Shown here one piece after another: positions 54,017 through 64,000 of a stretch of 64,000 nucleotides of DNA. Origin of the DNA: Triglochin maritima (lineage: Eukaryota > Streptophyta > Magnoliopsida > Alismatales > Juncaginaceae). The notes beneath the pieces are model-generated. The model did not search any database. It had not been told where the DNA came from and worked only from the letters and a program-made list of their open reading frames with translations. Position 1 is the first letter of the stretch. The number at the start of each line of letters is the position of its first letter. Where the stretch lies: NCBI GenBank assembly GCA_963682175.1, contig OY821782.1:24511741-24575740 (forward strand). The letters run 5' to 3'. A program made the translations under genes and the position numbers.

Positions 54017-54385
54017 ATGTCTCCTCCTCCTCGTTTTCCTGCCGCTAAAGGAAGGACTGGCAACTCCTCATCTGATTGGGAGGAGCGTAGTATGTTTCTC
54101 ATGAATGTCGTGGTGAAACTTACTGAAACTGTAGGAACTCATAGGGAGCAATGAGAGTCAAGTAGAGGAGTTACGATCGAGAGATTCTTGCAGCTTAATA
54201 CTCCTACTTTTGTGGTGAGCCAGTTCCAGAGATCGTGGAGTCATGGTTCCAGGAGATCAAGAAAGTATTCAAGTCGTTGTTCTTCCCTAAGGAGAAGAAA
54301 GTTACATTCACCATGTATGTGCTCACGTCAGATGCGGAGTATTGGTGGAAAACGACTTAGAGTTGGAAGTATGATCATTCTACCA
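54017..54385 (+). pseudogene. Tekay-like gag, N-terminal fragment
   Basis: ATG at 54017 starts MSPPPRFPAAKGRTGN with a stop at about 54152. A shifted frame continues FLQLNTPTFVGEPVPEIVES, WFQEIKKVF and DAEYWW, the capsid signature of Del/Tekay gags. It is cut at 54385 by an Athila LTR and no later gag part is found. Confidence 0.8.
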
Positions 54386-55746
54386 TCATTTCGATTAAGC
54401 TTAAACCGCATGTGCACTGCCACGATGAAGTGGTGGCAAGTACAGGTCGAATCCACAAGGGGGTGTGTCAGCTCTGGTTCTTCCGAAATCATGTGGGAAA
54501 TAAGAGGAGAAGAGGTTTGGTTACACTAAACTAGGCTACACTGCAAACAAGAAAGATAACAACTCAAGATTTTAGTACCAAAGTGAGATGAAATTCAGTA
54601 AGGAAAACCCCTAATGGGTGGAGTGTGAGTACACATGTAATACGGTGGTGAAGAATACATTCGATATGGCACATGTATAAATTGGGTTCTCATGCATAGG
54701 AAGTGTCTAATGGTCGTGGAAAAAACATATCAATCCAATCACTAACCTAGTTGATTAACATGATGATAAAAGTATTGGTTATTAAGAACTTAAATAAGCA
54801 TGGGAAGTGTCTAAACGTTGTGGAAAAACTCATCAAGTTAAGTATTCTAATTTAAACAAATAAGCATACATTCACATTCAACACATATTTCATAAGATAA
54901 CATTCATTCCCATTCTTCATACATGTATAAACATCATCTCCACCTCAATAGGGGGATCAAACTACTCACTACACATTAAGCTAACAACTATACTAAGAAA
55001 GAAAGACATTCAAACTAATTATATTAAGATTAAGAAAACAAAACTAAGCTAAACATGCAAGCATTCAAGAGAGAGAACATCAAAACAAAACTAGAAGAAA
55101 TTATTTTATTGATGACTCACATTACAAGTAGCATTCCCTCCACTTGAGTTTTGCTCCAAAGGCTTACTCCAAGTAGAGAGAATGGCCGCCAAGCAATGTG
55201 TGGTTTACAAAGCAAGAAGAAAAGTTTTATTTATAGACATGAAAAAGGCAACTATGCACAATCCCCTGGTGTGGGACTACTGAAACATGCCTAAGATTGA
55301 CATAAACAACATAATACACAACCACAAGAAGCCATGTTGGATCTTAACCAAACTGTACCGCAAACTGGCAGTTTGGGGCCATCAATTGGTGGTCAAAAGT
55401 TGTCTAAATCGACCTGGTTTCAGATGTCTTCTTACATGCTTCAATTCTTTACGTGGGGTGCACCCTGATTGGTTGTTTGAGTCTAGGCCCGCTAAAATAC
55501 TCCTCATGATGGTGTGGAGTTTTGCAGTTTGCTATTTGGTTTGGCTTACATCCATGTCCTTCCCTCTTGCTGATAGGTCCATAGGTCTCACAGATCAGTC
55601 TTTTTTCTTGTGTTTTAGTCATTTTTATGTCTTCTTCTTAAACATGTTTATTCCTGAAACTCAATCATAAACTCATTATATAGCATTGCTTAGGCTCAAA
55701 ATAGAGGATATATGACCTGGATATATGCATGATATGATATTAATCA
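54386..55746 (-). repeat. Athila 3' LTR, subfamily 2
   Basis: Inner end at left (CGATTAAGCTTAAACCGC, TGTGCACTGCCACGATG), outer end GATATGATATTAATCA at 55746. It matches 16557-17592 in reverse and 60464-62004. A TATTTATA (sense TATAAATA) near 55226 is a candidate promoter. Inserted in Tekay gag. Confidence 0.85.
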
Positions 55747-56198
55747 AGAAAAAACTTAGTTTTTGCTTGTCCCGAGCAAACCAACAAGAAAAAAACTAAG
55801 AAAGGAAAAACAAATGGAGAACAAGATAAGTCCTATCTCACTTTCATAGGAATCACGATTGCACTTAGCACGTGCAACAAGTCGTTAAACCTTCTTGTGG
55901 CCAAGGAGGAGGAGTGTTATATCTTGAGGGTTTTCAATGGATATACTCACAAAATTCCGAACATTAATGCATTATTCAACCAAGCAACACGACTCGATGG
56001 ACCTACCTTTGTTGATCATTGAACACGGTAATCCTTTAGGCCGACTCTCTATATTTAGTCAGTCCACACTCCTCCTTTGTTCCTTTTTTTGTTATAAATA
56101 AGATATATACATCAACAAAGATATTCTCATAATTCTTTGGTCAAGGAACATCAAATGAGAACATCGAGTCATGTGGACCAGAGATCTCCCATGATGGG
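55747..56198 (-). other. Athila 3' untranslated region, left part
   Basis: Contains stem-loop A (55858-55878) and stem-loop B (55890-55909, one mismatch) in the usual order, then sequence shared with 62200-62300 and 63800-63850. Interrupted at 56198 by the element below and continued at 58655. Confidence 0.72.
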
Positions 56199-58654
56199 TG
56201 ATGAGAATTGAATTTATACCGCAAGTGCACGGCGTCAATGAAGACGTGGCAAGTACGGGTCGAACACAAGGAGGGAGAGACACTAAAAAGGCTACCAGAG
56301 AGTGTAAAGGGGAGGACACTATAACGTAGAAGAAGGTGAGAAGAAGATGACTCAGAGGAGAAGGGAAACTTAACTCTAAAAGATAGATGAGAGGGTTGGT
56401 CAGAAGTTTCCTAAACAATCACGGTTCAAACAATCCTAGACCTAAGGGAGCCTAATTCTAGACGACTCCTAACTGGTTGAGTCGAATTGGCTCGCTTGAT
56501 TCACCTCTCTCACTAATCAAACCAACTTGGCCAGGTAGTGTATAGCTAGTGGGAGCGCTTACGTCAACACCAAAACCACTTTCTTGACACCAAATTAAAT
56601 TCGATCAGCTTCAGGTCATAGCAAGTCAAACCAATCTTCTCCTTAATTGAGTCTGAATCCTTAGGGCCAATGTCTAATTGATTTTAATTTAAGGCTTGGG
56701 TGACACTTTAGGATTGTGATTTGTGGGCCACGGAAGGGTGATGAAATCCCCACCGTATCTTTTCCTACGGAGTTGCCGTTAAGATAGTTTAACTTAAATC
56801 TAGGAAAGATAGTCAAACATTGGTCTTTTTAGTAGGGGGCAGTTGCAAGGTTGTATGCAAACTAGATTATATGCTTAAATACAATCGATAAAAAAACCGT
56901 GCACGTACCTTGCCTCCAGCACTCTGCAACAAGAATTAATTTGCAAGAATTTAGCAAGAATAATGCCAACAAAACACTATATGATGCATGCACTAAGTCT
57001 TAATTTTGCCAATTTTTAGGTCATAGTTGAATTATTGCCAATTATGTAATTTTGCCCTAACACGTGCAGTTCTACGAAAGGAAATTTTTCGAAACTAGAA
57101 ATTACGAGGAAAAAGGCAACAAATGTTACCTACGCATGCTCAGTCGGGTTCACCGCCCGCTCTCGAAAATTTCCAGTTGCTCTACGCGTCCAGCCAGAGA
57201 TGGAGACGATCCCAGAAAAGTTTGAAGCCCAGATGCTCCAAACGTGCGGCGAATCCGCCGCAGGTCGTTCTTGGTGTGCGGTGATTCTACCGCCCTTCTT
57301 GCTCCAACTGTGCCCGGATTTCGCTGCGCACTCTGTTGTCTCCAGAAACGCAAACCCAAATAGTTAGATCGCGCACACGATAAACAAGATAGAATCGAAA
57401 TCACAAAAAATAAACAAAATCTTCGTCGCCTCCCCGGCAACGGCGCCAAAAACTTGATGAGAATTAAATTTATACCGGAAGTGCACGACGTCAATGAAGA
57501 CGTGGCAAGTACGGGTCGAACACAAGGAGGGAGAGATATTGTTATTTTTGTGATTTTCGGATTAAGGACGAAAGAGAGAGAAATGTGTTTGGTTTGAGAT
57601 TTTTGGTTTTTAATTTTTTAAAGCAACAACAACAAAAAAAATTAAAAGAAAGCAAATATGGATGAGAGTCTAGCGGGTGGAGGTTTAGATGTCGGGTTTT
57701 GTTTAGAGAAATCTGAAACTTATAATAAATCACATTAGCTATAAAGCATTACATGATAAATGATTCAACATAAAATCAAGTAATCAAAATATACTAACAC
57801 GAAATTAAAATAATAACATCATTCTTCTTCTCATCACCCTAAATCCGTCACCCCCACCCTTTGGAGAGAGTTAGAAACTCATGGATGGAGGGAAGGAGAA
57901 GGGGTCCTAGAGAAACTACAAAAGAAAACTAAAAAACACAAAATAAAAGAACAGAATTTTATTGCTAAAGAAAATAACTAAAAAACCAAGACCCTTCACA
58001 ACATCGTTTCGGGGCTATTTATAGCCGATACAAGAGACCCAAGTATAAAATAGGAAAGCACACGCGTCAATACACGACTGGACAAAATCTGGGGCCACGG
58101 ATCGCAAGGGGTGCGGCGTTTCCGCCTCATATTACATGTAAGGTGCGGCGATTTCGCCGTACTTTGTGCTCTGATTGGATCCGGATTTTTCCTGTGTGTT
58201 TATGGTATGATTTAAATGTCCTTTACGAGTCTGGATTGATTTCTTTCCTTTCTTTTAAGCTCCGACTTAATTTCTTTATATATTTGGAGATCCAAATTGA
58301 TTTTTCTTTAGAACTTCTCCAAAATAATATTTTGGTACTTTAATTTGCAGTCGGGTCCTCGGCTTTTTGCAATTAAGTCCCTGGCTACTTTTGTGCTTAA
58401 GTCCTTGGCCTTTTTGTAATTAGGTCTTTGAATGCTTTTATGCTTGGATGGACTTCCATTTGAATCCCGATAATCTTGACTTGGTCTTTATGATAGAAAT
58501 GAGTCTTTTGCACGTGTTTATGATTGGGATATGGGTAATTTGCATTCAGGTCCCTATATTCTGTAAATAAGACTAAACACATACCTTAGTAGCATTTATT
58601 GATATAAAATTAATCTAAATGAAAGACATATAATGCAATGTATGCAATGCATCA
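56199..58654 (-). mobile_element. Deletion derivative of the young Athila family
   Basis: Only 84 bases of the 3' LTR (56199-56282) remain, joined to a leader (56283-57429), a primer binding site (57430-57454, TCCCCGGCAACGGCGCC on plus) and a full 5' LTR (57455-58654, 1200 bp). ATGGG at 56194-56198 and 58655-58659 is a perfect target duplication, so the deletion happened after insertion. Gag and protease are gone. The LTR holds TATA (58016-58024) and decayed versions of the GC-rich palindromes at 58110-58160. Confidence 0.9.
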
Positions 58655-58886
58655 ATGGGCCCGCTTCATTGGTATTCTAAGGTATCATGTTGGGTGAAAG
58701 GTCAAAACTGAAAGGCTCAAACTCTTCATGATATTGGTTCGGTGTAGGCAACGTGAATAAGTGGAGTTGTGTTGGCTCACTAGGTTTTAGTTGCTCGTCG
58801 AACAAAATTGATTGCGGGTGCATCAGAATGAGTTCCTCAGGCTCATTCGTGTGATGTGACACACTTGTCGAATGATTGCCATCCAC
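58655..58886 (-). pseudogene. Unrecognised Athila internal fragment
   Basis: Minus-strand frame 58677-58886 (69 codons, ending FSFDLSPNMIP) lies between the target duplication and Tekay pol. It continues the Athila interior of 55747-56198. I do not recognise the protein; composition (acidic, P/H-rich) does not suggest a domain. Confidence 0.4.
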
Positions 58887-59071
58887 CGCAATTTGCTATG
58901 ATTCAAAATGTCTTTCATGTTTCTATGCTTAGAAAGTATGTTCATGATCCTTCTCATATTATAGAGTTTGAGATTCCAGAAATTGGAGAAGACTTGTCTT
59001 TTGAAGAAAGACCGATAGAGTTATTGGAACGTAGAGAACATTTAACTTTGTCGAAGGAATTTGTACTCTGA
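58887..59071 (+). pseudogene. Tekay-like pol, C-terminal fragment
   Basis: NVFHVSMLRKYVHDPSHII and EDLSFEERPIELLERRE are the integrase tail leading into the chromodomain of Del/Tekay elements, equal to 42660-42780 in the other copy. The chromodomain itself is cut after KEFVL. It is the only pol remnant of the element starting at 29687, if the two belong together. Confidence 0.75.
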
Positions 59072-59417
59072 CGGATAAACATCGTCGGTGCTCATTTTGG
59101 CATCAAATTTCCCACCAAAACTTTTCAACATCGTTTGTTAGATCAAAGGACACCGATGACCAAACACTAACAGACATTTATCAGTGATCTACATTGACGG
59201 ACATATACGTCAGTGTAGATTACATCGACTAATACTTTGTCCAACGAATACAAATGTCCACCAACGGATACATTGCGTTGGTGAATAATATTGGTAACCC
59301 TCATCGACGGATATGTACCCTTAGTGTACCTTTATAGATAAACGTCATACCTTACATCGATGTATAAATATGTCCACCGACGGATACATTGCGTTGGTGA
59401 ATAATATTGGTAACCTT
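59072..59417. repeat. Repeat with ACCGACGGATA words and a 46-bp duplication
   Basis: 59253-59299 and 59370-59415 are near-identical (GTCCACC, CGGATACATTGCGTTGG, TGAATAATATTGGTAACC), 117 bases apart. ACGGATA/CGTCGGTG-type words recur, as in CACTA subterminal regions, but no termini were found. No ORF. Confidence 0.5.
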
Positions 59418-60463
59418 TGTTGTGATTGATCGCCCTTTAATTACGATCTAAATGCGGAATTAAAATGATTAACAAAGGTATTAAAGAAAGAAAAATCAAA
59501 CCATAATTCGACACTGGATTTAGAGAGGTTCGACACCGCACCCGGTCATAGTCCTCCTCGCAAGCCCTGCTTGATTCTCCGAGCCCCTCTTACTGTTCCA
59601 CCAACCAATATCCACTCTGGGTTGAGATTAACGTCGTCATAAACACTGAGCCTAGCGAACAATCCTTGCCTCACTCGTATCTCCTCTGACAACCTGAGAG
59701 GGAGCTTCCTCCAAACTTTACAACCCTTTGGTGATTCTTGGATATGGAAGTTGAATCACTATCTAACTAAACACTCTAACTTGAGCACACTTAGATATGT
59801 GATTGCAAATGGATATGCAGGTGGTGAAGTATGCTTTTGAGTGTATTTTAACTTTGTAAGCTTGGGAATTAAGAGCACAAAGATTGTAGATGAATTGGGA
59901 GTGTAGTGTTCCTATTTGTGTCTCTTGAATGAGGCTTATAAAGGCTTCTAAGCAAATAGAACTATTGGGGAGTTGGTGGAGTTATGAACCCATATTGTAT
60001 GCTTTTGAGTGTACTTAAAGGCTTCAAAAAAGGACTTCAATTTCAACCAATACGGCTTTTGGTTTACCGAACCGAAAGGAGTTTGATGCACCGTTTCAAT
60101 CTAATAGTGAATATTGGTTGTATTCAAACATAGGATACTTTGGTCGATTGTTGTCTATTCGGATGACCAAAAAGACGCACAAGTTTTGCAGTGACAATTA
60201 TGGTTCAAATGTCTGTTGTAGGAAAAATTTAAATGTGATCGTTGGGGTAAAATCCAAAACTGGTCCAAGGCAATTTGGTCGACCTAACGTAATTCAGTGG
60301 ACCTAACTTGGCTGGGACAGAATCCTAAGATTCAAGGCACTTCGGTCAACCTAATCGATAATTTCAGAGAGTAAACTGCAAAATTGATCCAAGGTAATTC
60401 GGTCGATTACATGTTTTTCCCTTTAGCTTTGATTACAAGTCTTCATCCTTGATGCCTTTTGAT
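59418..60463 (-). repeat. Copia-type LTR, 5'-truncated in sense
   Basis: Related to 32203-33506: shared pieces GATTACAAGTCTTC / GATTACATG, a GCGGAATTAAA phrase and TCGACC-type words (60280-60410). Its 3' sense end is CAATCACAACA at 59418; the 5' part is lost where an Athila LTR begins at 60464. Contains no gene; ORF 60118-60306 is spurious. Confidence 0.65.
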
Positions 60464-62004
60464 TGATTTGTTTTATTTAAACCGCAAGTGCACGGCCGCA
60501 TTTAAGCAGTGGCAAATACGGGTCGTCCACTGGGAGGTGTGTCGATGTTTGGTTTGTGCGAAGGCGAGTGGTAAACAATGGAGAGAAAGGTTGGTTACAC
60601 TAAACTACACTACAATGCAAAAAGGAAATGGAAGATAAGCAATAAAACTAAACCTCATAGGGGGTAGAGAAATAATGTGAATATAAAGATGTGTGTGTGT
60701 GTTCAATTAAGCTCCTCACAACATGTAGTGCATGAAATCATAAAACTACATCCAACTTTGCCTCCACATGAATTAAGATAAGACTACATCATTAAAACAT
60801 ACAAGACGATAATTGGAATGAAGCTAAATGAACTCATGTATAAAGACTATACCATACTATGCCTCCACATGAATTAAGATAAGACTATATCATTAAAACA
60901 TACAAGCCATTAACCAAGCTAATGGCAACAAGAGTACATACACTACAACTTGTGTTTCCAATATTAATTCCATCCATATCCTAACCTTACCATTCCCCAT
61001 AAAATAGGTCCACTAATCAAAGCATAGGCTAAGCTTCATTCAAGAGCATTAGCATATCAAAGATAAGACTGGAGACCCATTAGATGGTTATGGAAATCAT
61101 ATGAAGCTCAAGGGATTAAGATAACACACACTTAATACACTACTTGATTATATCACATATTTCTCCACCCCCCAAATGGGGATGGAACTACTCACACATA
61201 TATTAAACTAACTACTCTAACAAAATGAAGCATTAATACTGAAATGAAATTAATCTAAGCAAACAAGAGACATTAAAGAAACTAAAAGAACATGAGACTA
61301 AAGAAACATGCAAGACATGTAAATTGAAATTAACTAAGCAATGTAAAAACTAAAGCAAACAACAATTAACTACAAAACTTCTATTATTACTTACTCCAAA
61401 TTACAAGCAGCCCTTCCTCCACCAGAGTTTTGCTTCAAGGCTTCACTCTTAGTAAGTAAGAAGGCCACCAAGATAGAGATGTGTACAATGGAAGGTGAAG
61501 AGTTCTATTTATAAGCATGGAAAAAGCTAATCCGGGACAATCCCTCGATGTGGGACTAAACAAATACCAAAAATAGACTAAGAATACACTAATACACGTG
61601 CCCGCCAAAGATGAGCGGATTCGGAGCCAAACAGACCGCCAATTGGCGGTCTATTAGTTCTGGATCGGGCTCATTTTTGTTGTGGGCTTGTGTTGATGTA
61701 TTTGTTGGTCTTGGATGCATCTACTTTGTTTATTGGAGCTCCGACCCGAATCAAATTGTCAAAATACTCCCCATGATGGTGTGGAGTTTTCTGTTTTGCT
61801 CTTACGTTCAGGTCCTTCTCCCTTGCATCTCAGTCCCCAAGTCTCACAATTAAGTCCTTTTTCCTGCTTTTGGGTCCTTTCATGGCTCTTCTCTTCAAAC
61901 CTCTTTATTTCTGAAATTCAAACATAAAACCCGTCACGTAGCATTGCTTAGGCGTAAGATAATGGATATAAGATACAAATATAAGCATGAAATGATGTCA
62001 ATCA
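60464..62004 (-). repeat. Athila 3' LTR, subfamily 2
   Basis: Inner end TGATTTGTTTTATTTAAACC, outer end GAAATGATGTCAATCA followed by the polypurine tract (ACCCCCACACCTA on plus). TATTTATA at 61506-61513 is the sense TATA box TATAAATA. Confidence 0.87.
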
Positions 62005-64000
62005 AATACCCCCACACCTAAGTTTTTGCTAGTCCCGAGCAAAACAAAGAAAGAGAAAAGCAAACGAGAAACAAGAAATCCTAACTCACTTTCGTAGGAA
62101 TCACGGTTGCACTTAGAACGTGCAACAAGCCATTAAACCTCCTTGTTGCCAAGGAGGAGGAGTGTTGTCTCCTGAGGGTTTTCAGCGGATATACCCACAA
62201 AATCCGAACAAGATGCATTATTCAATCTAGACACTCGACTTGTTGGACAAATTTGTCGATCATTGGACGTGGTAATCCTACGGGCCGACTCTATATAGGT
62301 AATTAGTCCACACACCTAATCTAATGAACCATTCGTGCAAGTTAAATAAGGAATTAAGTGAAAGACATGGACAACCTCAACATCCTCAAGTGATACAAAG
62401 TGTAAAGTCCATTAAGGTTCTTATTTGCATTTTTTTTTCTTTTTGTTTCTTTTCTCATTTTTTTCTGTTCTTTTTATTAGTTTGAGCTTCATTCTCCCAG
62501 GGTCAGGTTTCGTGCATCATTACCCATGAGGACTTACACTATCACGTACACCTTTCCCCAAATCTCCACATAGGGCAATCCCTACCACTCGTGTAACGAG
62601 AGTTCGGTCGGCGCATCCCAAGTCAGATGACTCGAAAGCATCAGGCACAAAGTCCCCTCAGACCTACTTTCCCGAGTGATAGGAGCCGTGCGAGAAGAGA
62701 GAACACCTACTCACTTATTTCTTATCTACACATGAACCAAAACCCCTACACATAATGTCTCACAACAAGATTTAAAGGGTCATTGACAACAACAAACTTC
62801 CTTAAGTTAACAGACACGAATTATTGACTCAATAGGTTCAGCGTGGACTTCTTTAAATGTTCGAGCACTGAAACCCTATGATTACTCATCCCGAAGGGAA
62901 AACTGGGGTGCATCCTAAGGACTCGATAAATCCAAAAGCCACTGTACTAGATATCCTGATGCATCAAGTTCAAGACAATTTTGGGAGCTTTCTTTTTACT
63001 TGGCCTATCAACGGTTTTGCACATGCTAAACACACACAAAACCCACAAAACATTTTCTTTCGCAAACACATGAAGAATTTTGAAAGAAATGTGAAAATTT
63101 TGAAGCACTAGGCAAGCAAAAGAAGACGTCACCCAAGGATCATGGCAAATAGATATATCGATATTAAATGCAGCACACTAACATGACCCTATCAATACAC
63201 ACAAAAGAAAACAAAAATCAAAGGAAGATACTACACATAAAACACCCCCCACACCTACTTCATGCATTGTACTCAATGAATACGAGCAAGATACTACATG
63301 GATGTATGCATGAAAAAGGAGAGATCTCACCAACATGAAGTACAAAGGGAAGTTCAAGGTCATGTTGATGGACATAACCCAAATTCCCCTCAAAACCTGT
63401 GAGATACTTAAAAAGGGAGACCAAATACATGAAAGAAAGGGGGCCCAAATACTCAAGGGTTGGAGTCTTTTTTTTAAAACTAGGGGTGAGCAAAATTCGG
63501 TCCGGTGTGGGCACCCGGACCGAACCGAATTTTTCGGTCCGGACCGAACCGGACCGAATTTTTTCGGTCCGGTCTTCGGTCCACAAAATTTTGGAAATTC
63601 GGTCTTCGGTCCGGACCGGACCGAAAATTTAAGGGGAAAATTCGGGTTTTGGACCGACCCCGACCGAACCGGACCGGACCGAACCTATTCGGTCCGGTCT
63701 TCGGTCTGGACTTCCCGAAAATTCGGGTTTCGGTCCGGTCCGGTTCGGTCCGGTCCGGTCCTGGACCGAAGCTCACCCCTATTTAAAACTATGTACAACA
63801 ATAGGCTTCCATCTTCATATGTCAAGGGACATCAAATGGGAACCCACCATCTCTCGGGTCAGAAATGCCCATGCATGGGCTCGCAACATACAAAACAGAA
63901 TTGCTTGACCACCTGACACCCTTATAAGCGTTGTGGTCGTTTGATGCCTCTTGAGAGTGAGCAAGATAGGAGGCATGAATGAGAGTTGAACCTCTATCAG
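62005..64000 (-). other. Athila 3' untranslated region with stem-loops
   Basis: Best preserved copy besides the young element: polypurine tract, inverted repeat 62024-62044, stem-loop A 62106-62126, stem-loop B 62138-62157, the conserved block to 63130 and the second polypurine-type motif (63243-63280). A MITE interrupts it at 63481-63781. No gene found. Confidence 0.78.
63481..63781. mobile_element. hAT-type MITE, 301 bp
   Basis: Terminal inverted repeats TAGGGGTGAGC and GCTCACCCCTA, with TTTAAAAC on both sides (63473-63480 and 63782-63789), a perfect 8-bp target duplication typical of hAT transposons. The interior is made of GGTCCGGT / ACCGGACC words with AATTTT spacers, so most of it can fold on itself. 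The 193-codon ORF across it is an artefact. Confidence 0.9.

Larger units (their letters stand above)
29687..59071 (+). mobile_element. Tekay-like chromovirus, heavily interrupted
   Basis: A chromovirus of the Del/Tekay type broken into pieces: 5' LTR 29687-30683 plus 52419-53851, primer binding site 53855, gag 54017-54385, and the C-terminal end of pol at 58887-59071. Between them lie a 21.7-kb Athila element and further insertions. LTR termini TGTAACATC and GATGTTACA are perfect inverted repeats, which supports joining the two distant LTR halves. Most of pol is missing between the gag fragment and 58887, so a deletion must accompany the second Athila insertion. The 3' LTR is not recognised in this window. 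Confidence 0.75.
60464..64000 (-). mobile_element. Athila element 3' end, continues beyond window
   Basis: 3' LTR (60464-62004) and 3' untranslated region (62005-64000) of a subfamily-2 Athila element on the minus strand, inserted in a copia-type LTR. The coding part lies to the right of the window. Confidence 0.82.

Noticed and set aside
62133..62315. Conserved peptide ISAENPQETTLLLLGNKEV (also in 21484-21687)
   Set aside because: It overlaps stem-loop B; other copies break the frame while the stem persists, so conservation seems to be at RNA level.
63335..63916. 193-codon plus-strand ORF rich in GPDRTGP repeats, and its minus-strand twin
   Set aside because: It runs through the MITE; the repeats come from GGTCCGG palindromes and open frames exist in several phases and on both strands.

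Overview
The window is repeat-dense nuclear DNA of a flowering plant, probably a eudicot with a large genome. I see no host gene, tRNA, rRNA or CRISPR array. Almost all recognisable coding sequence comes from plant LTR retrotransposons (Ty3/gypsy chromoviruses and Athila-type elements). The rest is LINE fragments, two copia-like LTRs and small DNA transposons. Most reading frames are broken, so this looks like old, repeatedly invaded intergenic or pericentromeric heterochromatin. The elements work as independent parasites, not as a gene system.

Layout from the left: (1) 1-5351 is a chromodomain-bearing chromovirus with no gag, its 5' LTR cut by the window edge. (2) 5352-6082 is a LINE reverse-transcriptase fragment on the minus strand, followed by a piece of an Athila LTR. 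(3) 6623-13024 is a degenerate plus-strand Athila-like element (LTR, leader, gag, protease, part of RT) with a 5'-truncated LINE inserted in its gag. (4) 13025-19838 is an oppositely oriented Athila element holding a probable solo LTR. (5) 20181-27501 is the youngest element: an Athila-type gag-protease element on the minus strand with near-identical 1180-bp LTRs and a perfect 5-bp target duplication (CTGAC), lacking RT, RNase H and integrase. It sits in an older LTR that also carries a CACTA-like hairpin-rich insert (28158-29368).

(6) From 29687 to about 59071 lies a Tekay-like chromovirus whose 5' LTR is split (29687-30683 and 52419-53851) by a 21.7-kb minus-strand Athila element. That element is itself interrupted by a copia-like solo LTR (32203-33506) and by a plus-strand Athila LTR (37006-46204). 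The latter was split again by a Tekay-like element rich in GGTCGACC palindromes (37498 to about 44420) and a further LTR fragment. (7) The Tekay gag is interrupted by another Athila LTR (54386-55746), and that element's interior holds a deletion derivative of the youngest family (56199-58654, duplication ATGGG). (8) 59418-64000 contains a truncated copia-like LTR, then an Athila 3' LTR and 3' region bearing a 301-bp hAT-type MITE with an 8-bp duplication.

The observation I find most worth following is a block of adjacent stem-loops in the 3' region of the Athila-type elements. It recurs in five copies, includes a stem capped by a GNRA-type loop on the sense strand, and shows one compensatory base-pair change. 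The pol-less gag-protease element, the paired GC-rich palindromes shared by its U3 and leader, and the palindrome arrays of the Tekay-like element are the next best leads. All identifications come from reading motifs by eye; no similarity search was run.
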